DNA of 64,000 bases from Microbacterium immunditiarum (GCF_013409785.1 NZ_JACCBV010000001.1:2356001-2420000), one strand, 5' to 3'. Shown: positions 36,362 through 45,347, numbered from the stretch's first letter. Notes: a model not told the origin generated them from the sequence alone. Numbers and translations: made by a program.

Positions 36362-36403
36362 CGGATGCCCCGGCCGTCCGCGCGCGCCGGGCCGGGGCAT
36401 CCG
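36362..36403 (-). terminator. transcription terminator hairpin after pepN
   Basis: The 14-bp arms CGGATGCCCCGGCC (36362-36375) and GGCCGGGGCATCCG (36390-36403) are perfectly complementary, with a 14-nt loop. The hairpin sits between the pepN stop and the next gene's promoter. There is no U tract, as is common in high-GC actinobacteria. Confidence 0.6.
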
Positions 36404-36413
36404 GATCGCGTGA

Positions 36414-38978
36414 TTACTGCGCGTCGCGCTCCTGCACCGAGAGGGCGCGCTCGACGCCCGCGAGGTTCTCGAGCACGAGGCGGCGCAGTGCGGGCGCCGC
36501 GTCGGCGTTCGCCTCGAGCCACGCGCGCGTCGCGTCGCGCAGTCCGCGGTTCGCGAGCGGGGCCGGGTACAGGCCCGTGATGAGGTACTCGGCGATCTTG
36601 TAAGTGCGGGACTCCCACACCGGCAGCAACATCGCGAAGTACCGCTCGACGAACGCGGTCAGGTCGCCGACGGTCGCGGGGTGCGTGAAGCCGAGCGTCG
36701 CCGAGCGCACGATGGTGTTCGGCAGGTCGTCCTTGTCGATGAGCGATGACCACGCAGCGTTCTTCGCCTCGGGGCCGGGGAGTGCGGCCTTCGCCTGCGC
36801 CGCGAACTCGCCGCCCTTCGCGGTGTTGTCGGCGGCGAGGGCCGCGTCGATGTCGCCGGTCGTCACGACGCCGCCCGCGGCGAGCGACACGAGCAGCTGC
36901 CATGACAGGTCGGTGTCGATCTCGAGCCCGTCGAGCTCGATCTCGCCGTCGCGCACCTGGCGCACGGTCTCCCACTGCGCGGGGGTCGCGGCGGCGTTCG
37001 CGAACGCGGTCACGAACTGCAGCTGGCTGTCGCTTCCGGCCTCAGCCGCCTGGGCGAGCTCCCACAGGCCGTCGGCGACCCTCTCGCGCGACGCGGTGCG
37101 CTTGTCGGGCGCTACGTAGGAGTTCGCGGCGAGCTGCAGCTGTGCGAGGGTGGTCCGCACGGTTGTCGACTCGGTCTCGGCGCCGATGTTGCGCAGCACG
37201 AGGTCGATGTAGTCGCTCGCCGATGCCTCGGCGTCGCGCGTCTGGTCCCACGCGGCGCCCCACACGAGCGAACGGGCCAGCGGATCGCTGATCTTCGCGA
37301 GGTGGTCGATCGCCGTGCGCAGCGACTGCTCGTCGAGGCGGATCTTCGCGTACGCGAGATCGTCATCGTTGAGCAGCACCAGGTCGGGGCGCGTGCGGCC
37401 CTTGAGCTCGGGGACCTCGGTGAGGTCGCCGTCGACGTCGAGCTCGATGCGGTGCGTGCGCACGAGCGCGTCGCCCTGCAGGTCGTAGAACCCGACGCCG
37501 AGGCGGTGCGGGCGGATCGTGGGGTAGTCCGCGGGGGCGGTCTGCACGATCGCGAAGCGCGTGATTCCGCCGTCCACGTCGGTCCGGATCTCGGGGGAGA
37601 GCGTGTTGACGCCGGCGGTCTCCAGCCACTTCTTCGACCAGCTCGACAGCTCGCGGCCGCTCGTGGTCTCAAGCTCGGCGAGCAGGTCGGACAGCTCGGT
37701 GTTCGACCACTCGTGCTTCTTGAAGTAGGCGGCGACGCCGGCGAAGAACTGCTCGATGCCGACCCACGCGGCGAGCTGCTTGAGCACCGATCCGCCCTTG
37801 GCGTAGGTGATGCCGTCGAAGTTGACCTGTACGTCCTCGAGGTCGCGGATCTCGGCGACGACCGGATGCGTCGACGGAAGCTGGTCCTGGCGGTACGCCC
37901 AGGTCTTCTCCATCGCGTTGAACGTGGTCCACGCCTCAGTCCACTCGGTCGCCTCGGCGGTCGCGATCGTCGACGCCCACTCGGCGAACGACTCGTTGAG
38001 CCACAGGTCGTTCCACCACTTCATGGTCACGAGGTCGCCGAACCACATGTGCGCGAGCTCGTGGAGGATCGTGACGACGCGGCGCTCCTTGACGGCATCC
38101 GTCACCTTCGACCGGAAGACATACGTCTCGGTGAACGTGACCGCGCCCGCGTTCTCCATGGCGCCGGCGTTGAACTCGGGGACGAAGAGCTGGTCGTACT
38201 TCGCGAACGGGTACGGGTAGTCGAACTTGTCCTCGAAGTACGCGAAGCCCTGGCGGGTCTTCTCGAAGATGTAATCGGCGTCGAGGTGCTGCCACAGGCT
38301 CTTGCGCCCGTAGACGCCGAGCGGGATCACACGGCCCGACGAGCTCGTGAGCTCGGAGAACGTCGCCTCGTACGGGCCGGCGATGAGGGCCGTGATGTAC
38401 GACGAGATGCGGGGCGTCGGGTCGAACGCCCACGTCGCGGTGGCCGCATCATCCGGGCCCTGAGCCTGATGCAGGGTCGGCTCGGGGGTGGGGGAGTTCG
38501 ACACGACCTTCCAGGCCGCGGGCGCGGTGACGGTGAACTGGAACGTCGCCTTGAGGTCGGGCTGCTCGAACACGGCGTACACGCGGCGCGAGTCCGGCAC
38601 CTCGAATTGCGAGTAGAGGTACACCTCGCCGTCGACCGGGTCGACGAAGCGGTGCAGACCCTCGCCGGTGTTCGTGTAGAGGCAGTCGGCGTCGATCACG
38701 AGCTCGTTCTCGGCGGCGAGGCCGTCGAGGGCGATGCGCGAGTCGGCGAACGCGGTGGCGGGGTCGATGGACCGGCCGTTGAGCATGATCTCGCGCACGT
38801 CGCGGGCGATGAGGTCGATGAAGGTCGAAGCGCCCTCGGTCGCGGCGAACCGCACGACTGTGCGGGACCCGAAGACCTCCGCCCCGCGGGTCAGGTCGAG
38901 CGTGACCTCGTACGAGTGGGTGTCGACGATCGCTCGGCGCTCCTGCGCCTCGACGCGGGTGAGGTTCTCTCCAGGCAC
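36414..38978 (-). CDS. pepN: aminopeptidase N (M1 metallopeptidase)
   Basis: 854 aa. It removes N-terminal residues from peptides. The exopeptidase motif GAMENAGAVTF and the zinc site HELAHMWFG (His306, Glu307, His310), with the third ligand Glu in NESFAEW, are intact. The catalytic domain is followed by an ERAP1-like helical C-terminal domain (from about 520), typical of the actinobacterial enzyme. GTG 38978 has GGGAGAG 7 nt upstream; the few upstream codons in frame lack a start signal. It likely acts downstream of the Clp proteases also found in this window. Confidence 0.96.
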   Translation of the reverse strand: MPGENLTRVEAQERRAIVDTHSYEVTLDLTRGAEVFGSRTVVRFAATEGASTFIDLIARDVREIMLNGRSIDPATAFADSRIALDGLAAENELVIDADCLYTNTGEGLHRFVDPVDGEVYLYSQFEVPDSRRVYAVFEQPDLKATFQFTVTAPAAWKVVSNSPTPEPTLHQAQGPDDAATATWAFDPTPRISSYITALIAGPYEATFSELTSSSGRVIPLGVYGRKSLWQHLDADYIFEKTRQGFAYFEDKFDYPYPFAKYDQLFVPEFNAGAMENAGAVTFTETYVFRSKVTDAVKERRVVTILHELAHMWFGDLVTMKWWNDLWLNESFAEWASTIATAEATEWTEAWTTFNAMEKTWAYRQDQLPSTHPVVAEIRDLEDVQVNFDGITYAKGGSVLKQLAAWVGIEQFFAGVAAYFKKHEWSNTELSDLLAELETTSGRELSSWSKKWLETAGVNTLSPEIRTDVDGGITRFAIVQTAPADYPTIRPHRLGVGFYDLQGDALVRTHRIELDVDGDLTEVPELKGRTRPDLVLLNDDDLAYAKIRLDEQSLRTAIDHLAKISDPLARSLVWGAAWDQTRDAEASASDYIDLVLRNIGAETESTTVRTTLAQLQLAANSYVAPDKRTASRERVADGLWELAQAAEAGSDSQLQFVTAFANAAATPAQWETVRQVRDGEIELDGLEIDTDLSWQLLVSLAAGGVVTTGDIDAALAADNTAKGGEFAAQAKAALPGPEAKNAAWSSLIDKDDLPNTIVRSATLGFTHPATVGDLTAFVERYFAMLLPVWESRTYKIAEYLITGLYPAPLANRGLRDATRAWLEANADAAPALRRLVLENLAGVERALSVQERDAQ

Positions 38979-39092
38979 TGCGTTCTCTCCCAGGGGTGAA
39001 GGGGATGGGCGCCCGTGCCACGCCGTTCGCGCGCACGGCAACCCTGACACTCTACGTCAGGGCTCGGCATCCGCCCTCACCCCTGCGAGCAC

Positions 39093-39503
39093 TCAGCGCA
39101 GCAGGTACCCGCGCAGCATCTCGTGCTCGGCCGGCAGCGTCTCGACGCGCGCGAAACCGGCGCGCTGCGCGTACTCCCGGAGCGTCGACGGGCGCAGGAC
39201 GGTCCCGGTCGCGGCGCCGTCGGGCAGGGCGAGCGGATGCTGCGCCATCGTCGCCGGAAGGCAGTGCAGCACGCTGATCGCGTACAGCACGCGCTCCACG
39301 GGGTCGTCGCTCGGCGCCGTGAACTCGTCCGGCGTGCGCTCGTCGACGACGACGACGAAGCCGTCGGGCTTGACGACGCGGTGTGCCTCGGCGAGCGCGG
39401 CGACCGGGCGGGCGAGATCGTGCACGGCCTCGACGATGAGCACGAGGTCGTACATCGCATCGGCGGCCCCGAGCGCCGCGATGTCGGCGTTCAGGAAGCA
39501 CAC
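39093..39503 (-). pseudogene. truncated class I SAM methyltransferase, 5' part missing
   Basis: 136 residues remain from the first possible start, with an open lead-in of about 20 codons that enters the end of sulP. The visible part is the C-terminal half of a Rossmann methyltransferase: GLADRVCFLNADIAAL, MYDLVLIVEAVHDLARPVAALAEAHRVVKPDG and a late region YAQRAGFARVETLP. The SAM-binding GxGxG motif and everything before it are absent, and sulP ends where the missing half should be. There is no SD. I read it as the 3' remnant of a gene cut by a deletion or insertion at the sulP junction. Confidence 0.7.
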
Positions 39504-39525
39504 CCGGTCGGCGAGGCCTGCGGCG

Positions 39526-41223
39526 TCACCGGCTGCCGGCCGCCTCTCGTGCGATATGGCTGCGGGCGTGCTCGATCGCCGACGGCAGGTCGGCGAAGAG
39601 GTGCTTGTGGTGACGCAGCGAGTCGAGCACGCCGACCGTGCGGAACAGCTCCTCGTGCCCGGGCTGAACGCCCTTGATGAGCACGGTGACGCCGCGCCGC
39701 TCGAGGGACTGCACGATCTCGGTGAGCACGCGGGCGCCGCTCGCGTCGACGAGCTCGAGCTGCGACATCCGCAGGATGACGACCGACACGCCCTTCATAC
39801 GGGTGACGGTCTCGAACACGCGATCGGATGCCGCGAAGAACAGCGGCCCGTCGAAACGGATGATCGCGATGCGCTCGTCGCCCGGTTGCGCGGGCCCGGC
39901 GAGGTCCTCGCGGCGGACGCCGGTCGCGCGGGACAGGTTGCGGAGCGCGAACACCCCCGCGGACAGCACCCCGATGCCCACGGCCACGATGAGGTCGAAC
40001 GACACCGTGATGACCGCCGTGATGACGAACGCGACCGCGTCGGACCGCGTCGAGCGCAGGATCGATCGCACGGTCGCGGCGTGGACCATGCGCGTCGCGG
40101 TGATCATGAGCACGCCGGCGAGCGCGGCGAGGGGGATCATCCCGACGGGGCCGGATGCCACGAGCACGATGAGCAGCAGCACGATCGCGTGCGTGATCGA
40201 CGCGATGCGCGTGCGGCCGCCCGAACGGACGTTGACGGCGGTGCGGGCGATCGCCCCGGTCGCCGGCATACCGCCGAACAGGCCGGATGCCACGGACGCG
40301 AGACCCTGTCCCACGAGCTCGCGGTCGGGGTCGTAGGGTCCGGTGTCGGCGAGCGACGCCGCCACGCGCGCCGACAGAAGCGACTCGATCGCCGCGAGGG
40401 CTGCGACGGTGAGCGCGGCGGGGACGAGGGCGCCGAGTGCGGCCGGATCGATCGACGGGAGCGACGGGGCGGGGAGGGTCGACGGGAGCACGCCGATGAC
40501 CGCGAGCGGTGTGGGAAGGACAACGGCGAGCACGGCGACGATCGCGATGCCGATGAGCGAACCCGGCAGCGAGGGATGGATCTTCGGCGCGATGAGCATG
40601 CACGCGGCGACGATCGCGACCGCCCCGAGCCCCCACGGCACGTACGACCAGTCCGCCTCGATGACCGACTGCACGGCGGCGACGATCGCGTTCGAACTGT
40701 GCTCGCCCGCGTGCGGCGTCGCGGGCGACGTCACGAGCGGCACCTGCTGCATGAAGATGATGAGCGCGATGCCGAGCGTGAAGCCCTCGATCACCGGCCA
40801 CGGGATGAACGACACCGCACGGCCGAGCCGCAGAGCCCCCGCGGCGAGCACGGCGATGCCGGCGAGCACGCTCACCGCCGCGATCGCCCCCATGCCGTGC
40901 GACGCGACGATCGGGAGCAGCACGACCACCATGGCTCCCGTGGGGCCGGACACCTGCACGTTGGATCCGCCGAAGACCGCGGCGACCAGGCCCGCGACGA
41001 TCGCGGTGATGAGCCCCTGCTCGGCCGTGAGTCCCGAGCTCACGCCGAAGCCGAGCGCGAGCGGCAGCGCGACGATGCCGACGGTCACCCCGGCGATGAG
41101 GTCGCGGCGCCACGTGCGCTTCGCGGGGCGATAGTCGTCGGGGGAGGGGAGCAGCGACAGCGCTGCGGCGCCCGCACGCCGCCACCGTGAGGCGGGGACG
41201 GTGGCATCCGTCGCGCGGGTCAT
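39526..41223 (-). CDS. SulP family anion transporter with STAS domain
   Basis: 565 aa. About ten to twelve membrane segments span residues 40-430. The SulP signature near the N-terminus (DLIAGVTVGIVALPLALGFG, then GSNVQVSGPTGAM) is clear. A cytosolic STAS domain follows (about 450-560), with VVILRMSQLELVDASGARVL. The substrate is an anion, possibly sulfate or bicarbonate, and is not readable. ATG 41223 overlaps the stop of the upstream arsR-like gene (ATGA). The 3' end abuts the methyltransferase remnant. Confidence 0.93.
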   Translation of the reverse strand: MTRATDATVPASRWRRAGAAALSLLPSPDDYRPAKRTWRRDLIAGVTVGIVALPLALGFGVSSGLTAEQGLITAIVAGLVAAVFGGSNVQVSGPTGAMVVVLLPIVASHGMGAIAAVSVLAGIAVLAAGALRLGRAVSFIPWPVIEGFTLGIALIIFMQQVPLVTSPATPHAGEHSSNAIVAAVQSVIEADWSYVPWGLGAVAIVAACMLIAPKIHPSLPGSLIGIAIVAVLAVVLPTPLAVIGVLPSTLPAPSLPSIDPAALGALVPAALTVAALAAIESLLSARVAASLADTGPYDPDRELVGQGLASVASGLFGGMPATGAIARTAVNVRSGGRTRIASITHAIVLLLIVLVASGPVGMIPLAALAGVLMITATRMVHAATVRSILRSTRSDAVAFVITAVITVSFDLIVAVGIGVLSAGVFALRNLSRATGVRREDLAGPAQPGDERIAIIRFDGPLFFAASDRVFETVTRMKGVSVVILRMSQLELVDASGARVLTEIVQSLERRGVTVLIKGVQPGHEELFRTVGVLDSLRHHKHLFADLPSAIEHARSHIAREAAGSR

Positions 41224-41588
41224 CGCGGAGCCCCCGGCAGCTCGGGCAGCCCGTCGGCGTCGGCGAGGCGCGCGCCGTCGGAGCGGAGCATCTCGAGCAG
41301 CAGCGCGCGCGCGATCGCGAGGAGGTCGGCGACGCGCGGCTCGGCGAGCCTGTAGTACACGTGGCTCGCGCGCCGCTCGGACGACACGAGGCGGTGACGG
41401 CGCAGCACGGCGAGGTGCTGCGACAGGTGTGAGGCCTCGAGTCCGGTCTCATCCTGAAGGACCGCGACGCTGAGCTCGGGCGCGCTCGCGAGGAGTTCGA
41501 GGATGCGGATGCGGAACGGGTGCGACAAGCCCTTGAAGAGGCCGGCCTTCACCTCGTAGAGCGGACTCTGCTGCTGGGTAAATGGCAT
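41220..41588 (-). CDS. ArsR-family transcriptional regulator
   Basis: 122 aa winged HTH: FKGLSHPFRIRILELLASAPELSVAVLQDETGLEASHLSQHLAVLRRHRLVSSERRASHVYYRL spans the DNA-binding domain. It contains no cysteine, so it is not a thiolate metal sensor of the ArsR/CadC sort and not a persulfide sensor. It is co-transcribed with sulP (ATGA overlap) and so presumably controls it and itself. ATG 41588 sits inside a palindrome that also covers the -10 element. Confidence 0.85.
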   Translation of the reverse strand: MPFTQQQSPLYEVKAGLFKGLSHPFRIRILELLASAPELSVAVLQDETGLEASHLSQHLAVLRRHRLVSSERRASHVYYRLAEPRVADLLAIARALLLEMLRSDGARLADADGLPELPGAPR

Positions 41589-41602
41589 GATGAAACCATC
41601 AT
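41587..41602. promoter_or_regulatory. candidate ArsR operator overlapping the arsR start
   Basis: Inverted repeat ATGATG-AAAC-CATCAT. It covers the arsR start codon and most of the TATGAT hexamer (41603-41598, minus strand), a good -10 element 9 nt from ATG 41588. Autorepression is the natural reading. Confidence 0.5.
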
Positions 41603-41653
41603 ATCGTGTCCTCGAGCGCACTCCGAACCGGCGGGCTCTCCGCCGTGCGGTGC

Positions 41654-41659
41654 GAGGAT
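41654..41659 (+). promoter_or_regulatory. possible -10 element of the ferrochelatase gene
   Basis: GAGGAT 6 nt before GTG 41666. It matches TANNNT except at the first base. The GAGG within it could act as a weak SD if the leader is longer. Confidence 0.3.
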
Positions 41660-41665
41660 GGACTG

Positions 41666-42859
41666 GTGAGCGCAGAAGCACAGCAGGTCCCCTTCGCATC
41701 GCCCGCGGCGAGCGGCGGCGACCCGTACGTCGAGACCCCGGTTCCCTACGACGCCATCCTCCTCGCGAGCTTCGGCGGGCCCGAGGGGCAGGAGGACGTC
41801 ATCCCCTTCCTGCGCAACGTGACGCGCGGCCGCGGCATCCCCGACGAGCGGCTCGAAGAGGTCGCGCACCACTACCGCGCCTTCGGTGGCGTGAGCCCCA
41901 TCAACGCGCAGAATCGTCAGCTCAAGGCGGCGCTCGAGGACGAGCTCGCCCGCCGCGGCATCGACCTGCCGGTGTACTGGGGCAACCGCAACTGGGCGCC
42001 GTACCTCGATGAGGCGGTGACGGATGCCGCGGCATCCGGCCACACGAATCTCATCGCGATCGCCACGAGCGCCTACAGCTCCTTCTCGAGCTGCCGTCAG
42101 TACCGCGAGGACTTCGCACGCGTGCTCGCCGACACGGGACTCGCGGGCACCGTCACGATCGACAAGGTGCGCCAGTTCTTCGATCACCCGGGCTTCGTGC
42201 AGCCGTTCATCGACGGCGTGCGCGACGCCGTGACGCAGCTTCTCGGCGAAGGCATCGAAGGGCGGTACATCCGCGTGCTCTTCTCGACGCACAGCGTGCC
42301 GACCGCCGACGCGCAGCGGTCCGGCCCACGCGAGGGGGACGAGCTGCACCGCGAGTGGGGCGAGGGCGGCGCGTACGCCGCGCAGCACGAGGCGGTCGCG
42401 GCGTACGTGATGGCGCAGGTCGAGGCATCCGTCGACGCCGTCGACATCGGGTGGGAGCTCGTCTATCAGTCGCGCTCCGGTCCGCCCAGCCAGCCATGGC
42501 TCGAGCCCGACATCAACGACGTCATCGAAGGACTGCCCGCGATCGCCGTGCGCGCGGTCGTCATCGTGCCGGTCGGGTTCATCAGCGACCACATGGAGGT
42601 CCTGTGGGACCTCGACACCGAGGCGACGGATGCCGCGACCGCCGCCGGCCTCCGAGTCCTGCGCACTCCCACCCCGGGCGTGGACCCCGCGTTCGTGGCG
42701 GGACTCGTCGATCTCGTCGAGGAGCGGCTGCGCGGGGTGCCGGCGGCCGAGCGTCCGCACGTGACCGAGCTGGGGCCCTGGTTCGACGTGTGCCGGCCCG
42801 CGTGCTGCGAGAACGTGCGCGCCGGTTTCAAGCCCGCGGCGGCGGGCTTGGCGCCCTGA
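41666..42859 (+). CDS. hemH: ferrochelatase, probably coproporphyrin III type (CpfC/HemH)
   Basis: 397 aa. It inserts iron into the porphyrin late in heme synthesis; actinobacteria use the coproporphyrin-dependent route. It opens YDAILLASFGGPEGQEDVIPFLRNV and has LFSTHSVPTAD (the catalytic His) and VGFISDHMEVLWDLD. Cysteines in SFSSCRQYRED and in the C-terminal CRPACC cluster fit the [2Fe-2S] ligands known for actinobacterial ferrochelatases. GTG 41666 is chosen over the earlier GTG at 41606 because the extra 20 residues are non-conserved and promoter-proximal. Confidence 0.92.
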   Translation: MSAEAQQVPFASPAASGGDPYVETPVPYDAILLASFGGPEGQEDVIPFLRNVTRGRGIPDERLEEVAHHYRAFGGVSPINAQNRQLKAALEDELARRGIDLPVYWGNRNWAPYLDEAVTDAAASGHTNLIAIATSAYSSFSSCRQYREDFARVLADTGLAGTVTIDKVRQFFDHPGFVQPFIDGVRDAVTQLLGEGIEGRYIRVLFSTHSVPTADAQRSGPREGDELHREWGEGGAYAAQHEAVAAYVMAQVEASVDAVDIGWELVYQSRSGPPSQPWLEPDINDVIEGLPAIAVRAVVIVPVGFISDHMEVLWDLDTEATDAATAAGLRVLRTPTPGVDPAFVAGLVDLVEERLRGVPAAERPHVTELGPWFDVCRPACCENVRAGFKPAAAGLAP

Positions 42860-42867
42860 CTCGTCCG

Positions 42868-42873
42868 TAGGAT
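42868..42873 (+). promoter_or_regulatory. -10 element of rpiB
   Basis: TAGGAT with a 7-nt spacer to ATG 42881. The spacer TGAGGTC contains GAGG, which may also serve as an SD. Confidence 0.5.
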
Positions 42874-42880
42874 TGAGGTC

Positions 42881-43426
42881 ATGCGCATCCACATCGCGAC
42901 CGACCACGCCGGCCTCGAGTTCTCCACCCAGCTGCAGCACCATCTGGCCGGTCAGGGTCACGATGTGGTCGACCACGGACCGATCGAGTACGACCCCGTC
43001 GACGACTACCCGGCCTTCTGCATCCGTGCGGCTCAGGCGGTCGTGCGCGACCAGGAGGCGGGCATCGACGCGCTCGGCGTCGTGTTCGGCGGCTCGGGCA
43101 ACGGCGAGCAGATCGCGGCCAACAAGGTGCGCGGCGTGCGGGCCGCCCTCGTGTGGAGCATCGCGACCGCCGAGCTCGCGCGCGAGCACAACGACGCGAA
43201 CGTGATCGCGATCGGCGCCCGCCAGCACACGTTCGAGGAGGCCGCGTCGTTCATCGACCGGTTCATCTCGACGCCCTTCTCGAACGAGGAGCGCCACGTG
43301 CGGCGCATCGGCCAGATCGCCGCATTCGAGGCCGACGGCACGCTCGAGCCGGACCCGCGTGCGACGGTGGGCGAGCCGGACGTGCTCGCCGACGACTCGA
43401 GCTCGTTCGACCCCGAAGCCGGCTGA
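42881..43426 (+). CDS. rpiB: ribose-5-phosphate isomerase B
   Basis: 181 aa. It interconverts ribose-5-phosphate and ribulose-5-phosphate. The LacAB/RpiB fold shows IHIATDHAGLEFS at the start and the anion-binding block GVVFGGSGNGEQIAANKVRGVRAAL. AREHNDANVIAIGARQ follows. The actinobacterial RpiB has Glu rather than Cys as catalytic base, and GSGNGEQ fits that type. A short acidic tail is extra. Its stop overlaps the nei start (TGATG). Confidence 0.95.
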   Translation: MRIHIATDHAGLEFSTQLQHHLAGQGHDVVDHGPIEYDPVDDYPAFCIRAAQAVVRDQEAGIDALGVVFGGSGNGEQIAANKVRGVRAALVWSIATAELAREHNDANVIAIGARQHTFEEAASFIDRFISTPFSNEERHVRRIGQIAAFEADGTLEPDPRATVGEPDVLADDSSSFDPEAG

Positions 43427-44427
43427 TGCCCGAGGGCCATTCCGTCCATCGGATCGCCCGCCAGTTCGACCGCAACTTCGTCGGCCGCACGGTGACGGCG
43501 TCCAGTCCGCAGGGCAGGTTCGCCGAGGGCGCCGCCGTGATCTCGGGGCGCACCGTGACGAGCGTGCGCGCGGTCGGCAAGCAGATGTTCCTCGAGTTCG
43601 ACGACGACATCTGGCTGCGCGTCCACCTCGGCATGTACGGCGCGTGGGACTTCGCCGGCGAGATCCTCGTCGACCCGACGATCGCCTCGGCGAACGGACG
43701 CATGGGCCAGACGAACCAGCGGGGCACGACGCTCGAAGACGAGCCGATCCTGGACTCCGCAGGCGAGAACTCGCTCACGTCGATCGGCGCGCCGCGGCGG
43801 ACCCGCGTGCACGTGCGCATGTCGGAGCAGACGACGGGCCTGCCCGACGAGGGCGCCGAGTGGCCGCCCCCGATTGTGGGTCAGGTGCGCCTGCGGCTGC
43901 TCACCGACGTGACGTGCGCTGACCTGCGCGGGCCGACCGCGTGCGAGCTTCTCACGCCCGACGAGGTGTCGGCAGTGATCGCGAAGCTCGGTCCGGACCC
44001 GCTCGTCGACGACGTGCAGGAGGGCGAGGAGCGCTTCGTGTCGGTCGTGCGGCGCAAGCCGACCTCGATCGCGCTCCTGCTCATGGACCCGAGCGTCGTG
44101 AGCGGCATCGGCAACGTCTACCGCGCCGAGCTGCTGTTTCGCGCCCGCCTCAACCCGCACACGCCGGGCCGCGACGTCCCCGAGGAGGTCGTACGCGAGC
44201 TGTGGCGCGACTGGGTGCGTCTGCTCTCGATCGGCGTCGAGACGGGTCAGATGATGACGATGGACGGGCTCGGCCCCGACGCGTACCGCAAGGCGATGGC
44301 GCACCGCGACGATCGCCACTGGGTGTACCACCGCGCCGGGCTGCCGTGCCGCGTGTGCGGCACCGCGATCGTCGTCGAGGAGCTCGCGACTCGCAAGCTG
44401 TACTGGTGCCCGACCTGCCAGGCGTGA
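43426..44427 (+). CDS. nei: Fpg/Nei family DNA glycosylase (endonuclease VIII type)
   Basis: 333 aa. It excises oxidised bases and nicks at the abasic site. The catalytic N-terminal Pro2-Glu3 is present (MPEGHSVHRIA), and the H2TH region reads DPSVVSGIGNVYRAELLF. The zinc finger at the C-terminus is CRVCG...CPTCQ. Compared with E. coli Nei (about 260 aa), roughly 60 residues are inserted in the N-terminal domain (about 87-150). The exact start ATG 43426 is set by the need for Pro2 and by the TGATG overlap with rpiB. Confidence 0.94.
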   Translation: MPEGHSVHRIARQFDRNFVGRTVTASSPQGRFAEGAAVISGRTVTSVRAVGKQMFLEFDDDIWLRVHLGMYGAWDFAGEILVDPTIASANGRMGQTNQRGTTLEDEPILDSAGENSLTSIGAPRRTRVHVRMSEQTTGLPDEGAEWPPPIVGQVRLRLLTDVTCADLRGPTACELLTPDEVSAVIAKLGPDPLVDDVQEGEERFVSVVRRKPTSIALLLMDPSVVSGIGNVYRAELLFRARLNPHTPGRDVPEEVVRELWRDWVRLLSIGVETGQMMTMDGLGPDAYRKAMAHRDDRHWVYHRAGLPCRVCGTAIVVEELATRKLYWCPTCQA

Positions 44428-44446
44428 CGCGGCGCTGAGGGCGGCC

Positions 44447-45274
44447 TCACAGATCGTCGACGGGCGCCGGCCCGTCGATCCACGACCACTCGGTGTCGCG
44501 CATGAACCACGCGCCCCATGTCTTCTCGGCCGCGGCGACGTCGACGCCATAGTGCTCGAGCACGCCGTGCACAAGATCGTCGACGCGCTCCACGGTCGGA
44601 TCGTCGTAGAGCGCCGAGATGTCGTCGAGCAGCCCGACGGGCCGGTTCGGGGCATCCGCTGTGACCCGCAGCAGCCACTTGTGGAAGGGGAAGAGCATCG
44701 CGTTCTCGTTCAGCACGATGCGGCACGCGAACAGCACCGCGCGGTTCAGCGAGATGCCGCGCAGGTAGGGGTTCTGCTTCTCCCACCCCTGCTCGTGGTA
44801 CCAGCGCCACGCGAGCGCCTGCGACACGAACCGCTCGCGCCGCTGCGCTTGTTCCTCGACCGGGAAGCGCACGACCCCCGTGAGCGTCTCGTCGAGGCCG
44901 GGCGCGCGCGAGAACAGCACGCGCGCGTCCTGGTAGCCCCACCGCGTCGCGTCGTCCCCGCGCGCGGCGACGTCCTCGAGGAAGCGCCGCGAGACGTACT
45001 TGCCGTCGACGTACCCGCCTTCGTAGGTGCTGAGGTCGTGGCTGACGAAGCCGGTGTCGGGCACGGCGAGCCGACGCTCGAACTCGTCGTGCGGCACGAC
45101 GATCACGATGTCGACATCGGATGCCTCGGTGCCGAAGCCGTGCGCGAGCGAGCCGGTGAGCAGCAGAGCCTCGACGTCGGGCTGGGCGGAGAAGTGCGCA
45201 AAGACGCGCTCGACGGTCTCGAGCTGGTGCGGCCAGATGCGCACGTCGTCGAGCGGGGGGAGGGCAATGGTCAC
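44447..45274 (-). CDS. nucleotidyltransferase domain protein
   Basis: 275 aa. The N-terminal nucleotidyltransferase fold has the helix and metal motif LLTGSLAHGFGTEASDVDIVIVV (GS, then DxD at about 50). A helical C-terminal region (about 140-260) resembles the substrate-binding half of DUF4037-like or antibiotic-adenylyltransferase-like proteins. The target is unknown; no antitoxin partner sits next to it, so a toxin role is not suggested. GTG 45274 has TAGCGT 8 nt upstream on the minus strand. Confidence 0.75.
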   Translation of the reverse strand: MTIALPPLDDVRIWPHQLETVERVFAHFSAQPDVEALLLTGSLAHGFGTEASDVDIVIVVPHDEFERRLAVPDTGFVSHDLSTYEGGYVDGKYVSRRFLEDVAARGDDATRWGYQDARVLFSRAPGLDETLTGVVRFPVEEQAQRRERFVSQALAWRWYHEQGWEKQNPYLRGISLNRAVLFACRIVLNENAMLFPFHKWLLRVTADAPNRPVGLLDDISALYDDPTVERVDDLVHGVLEHYGVDVAAAEKTWGAWFMRDTEWSWIDGPAPVDDL

Positions 45275-45282
45275 AGACGCAC

Positions 45283-45288
45283 ACGCTA
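45283..45288 (-). promoter_or_regulatory. possible -10 element of the nucleotidyltransferase gene
   Basis: TAGCGT on the minus strand, 8 nt before GTG 45274, slightly longer than the usual 6-7 nt. It lies 48 bp from the divergent PaiB-like -10 element. Confidence 0.4.
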
Positions 45289-45335
45289 GCGTGCGGCGGG
45301 GCTCCCTCGCGATCGCTCGCACTCGCAGGGACTCG

Positions 45336-45341
45336 TAGGCT
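45336..45341 (+). promoter_or_regulatory. -10 element of the PaiB-like gene
   Basis: TAGGCT followed by GGTGAC (6 nt) and GTG 45348; leaderless geometry. Confidence 0.55.
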
Positions 45342-45347
45342 GGTGAC

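Noticed and set aside
39491..41452. Open frame of 653 codons overlapping sulP in another frame
   Set aside because: Arg-rich shadow; the SulP frame has clear membrane segments and STAS domain.
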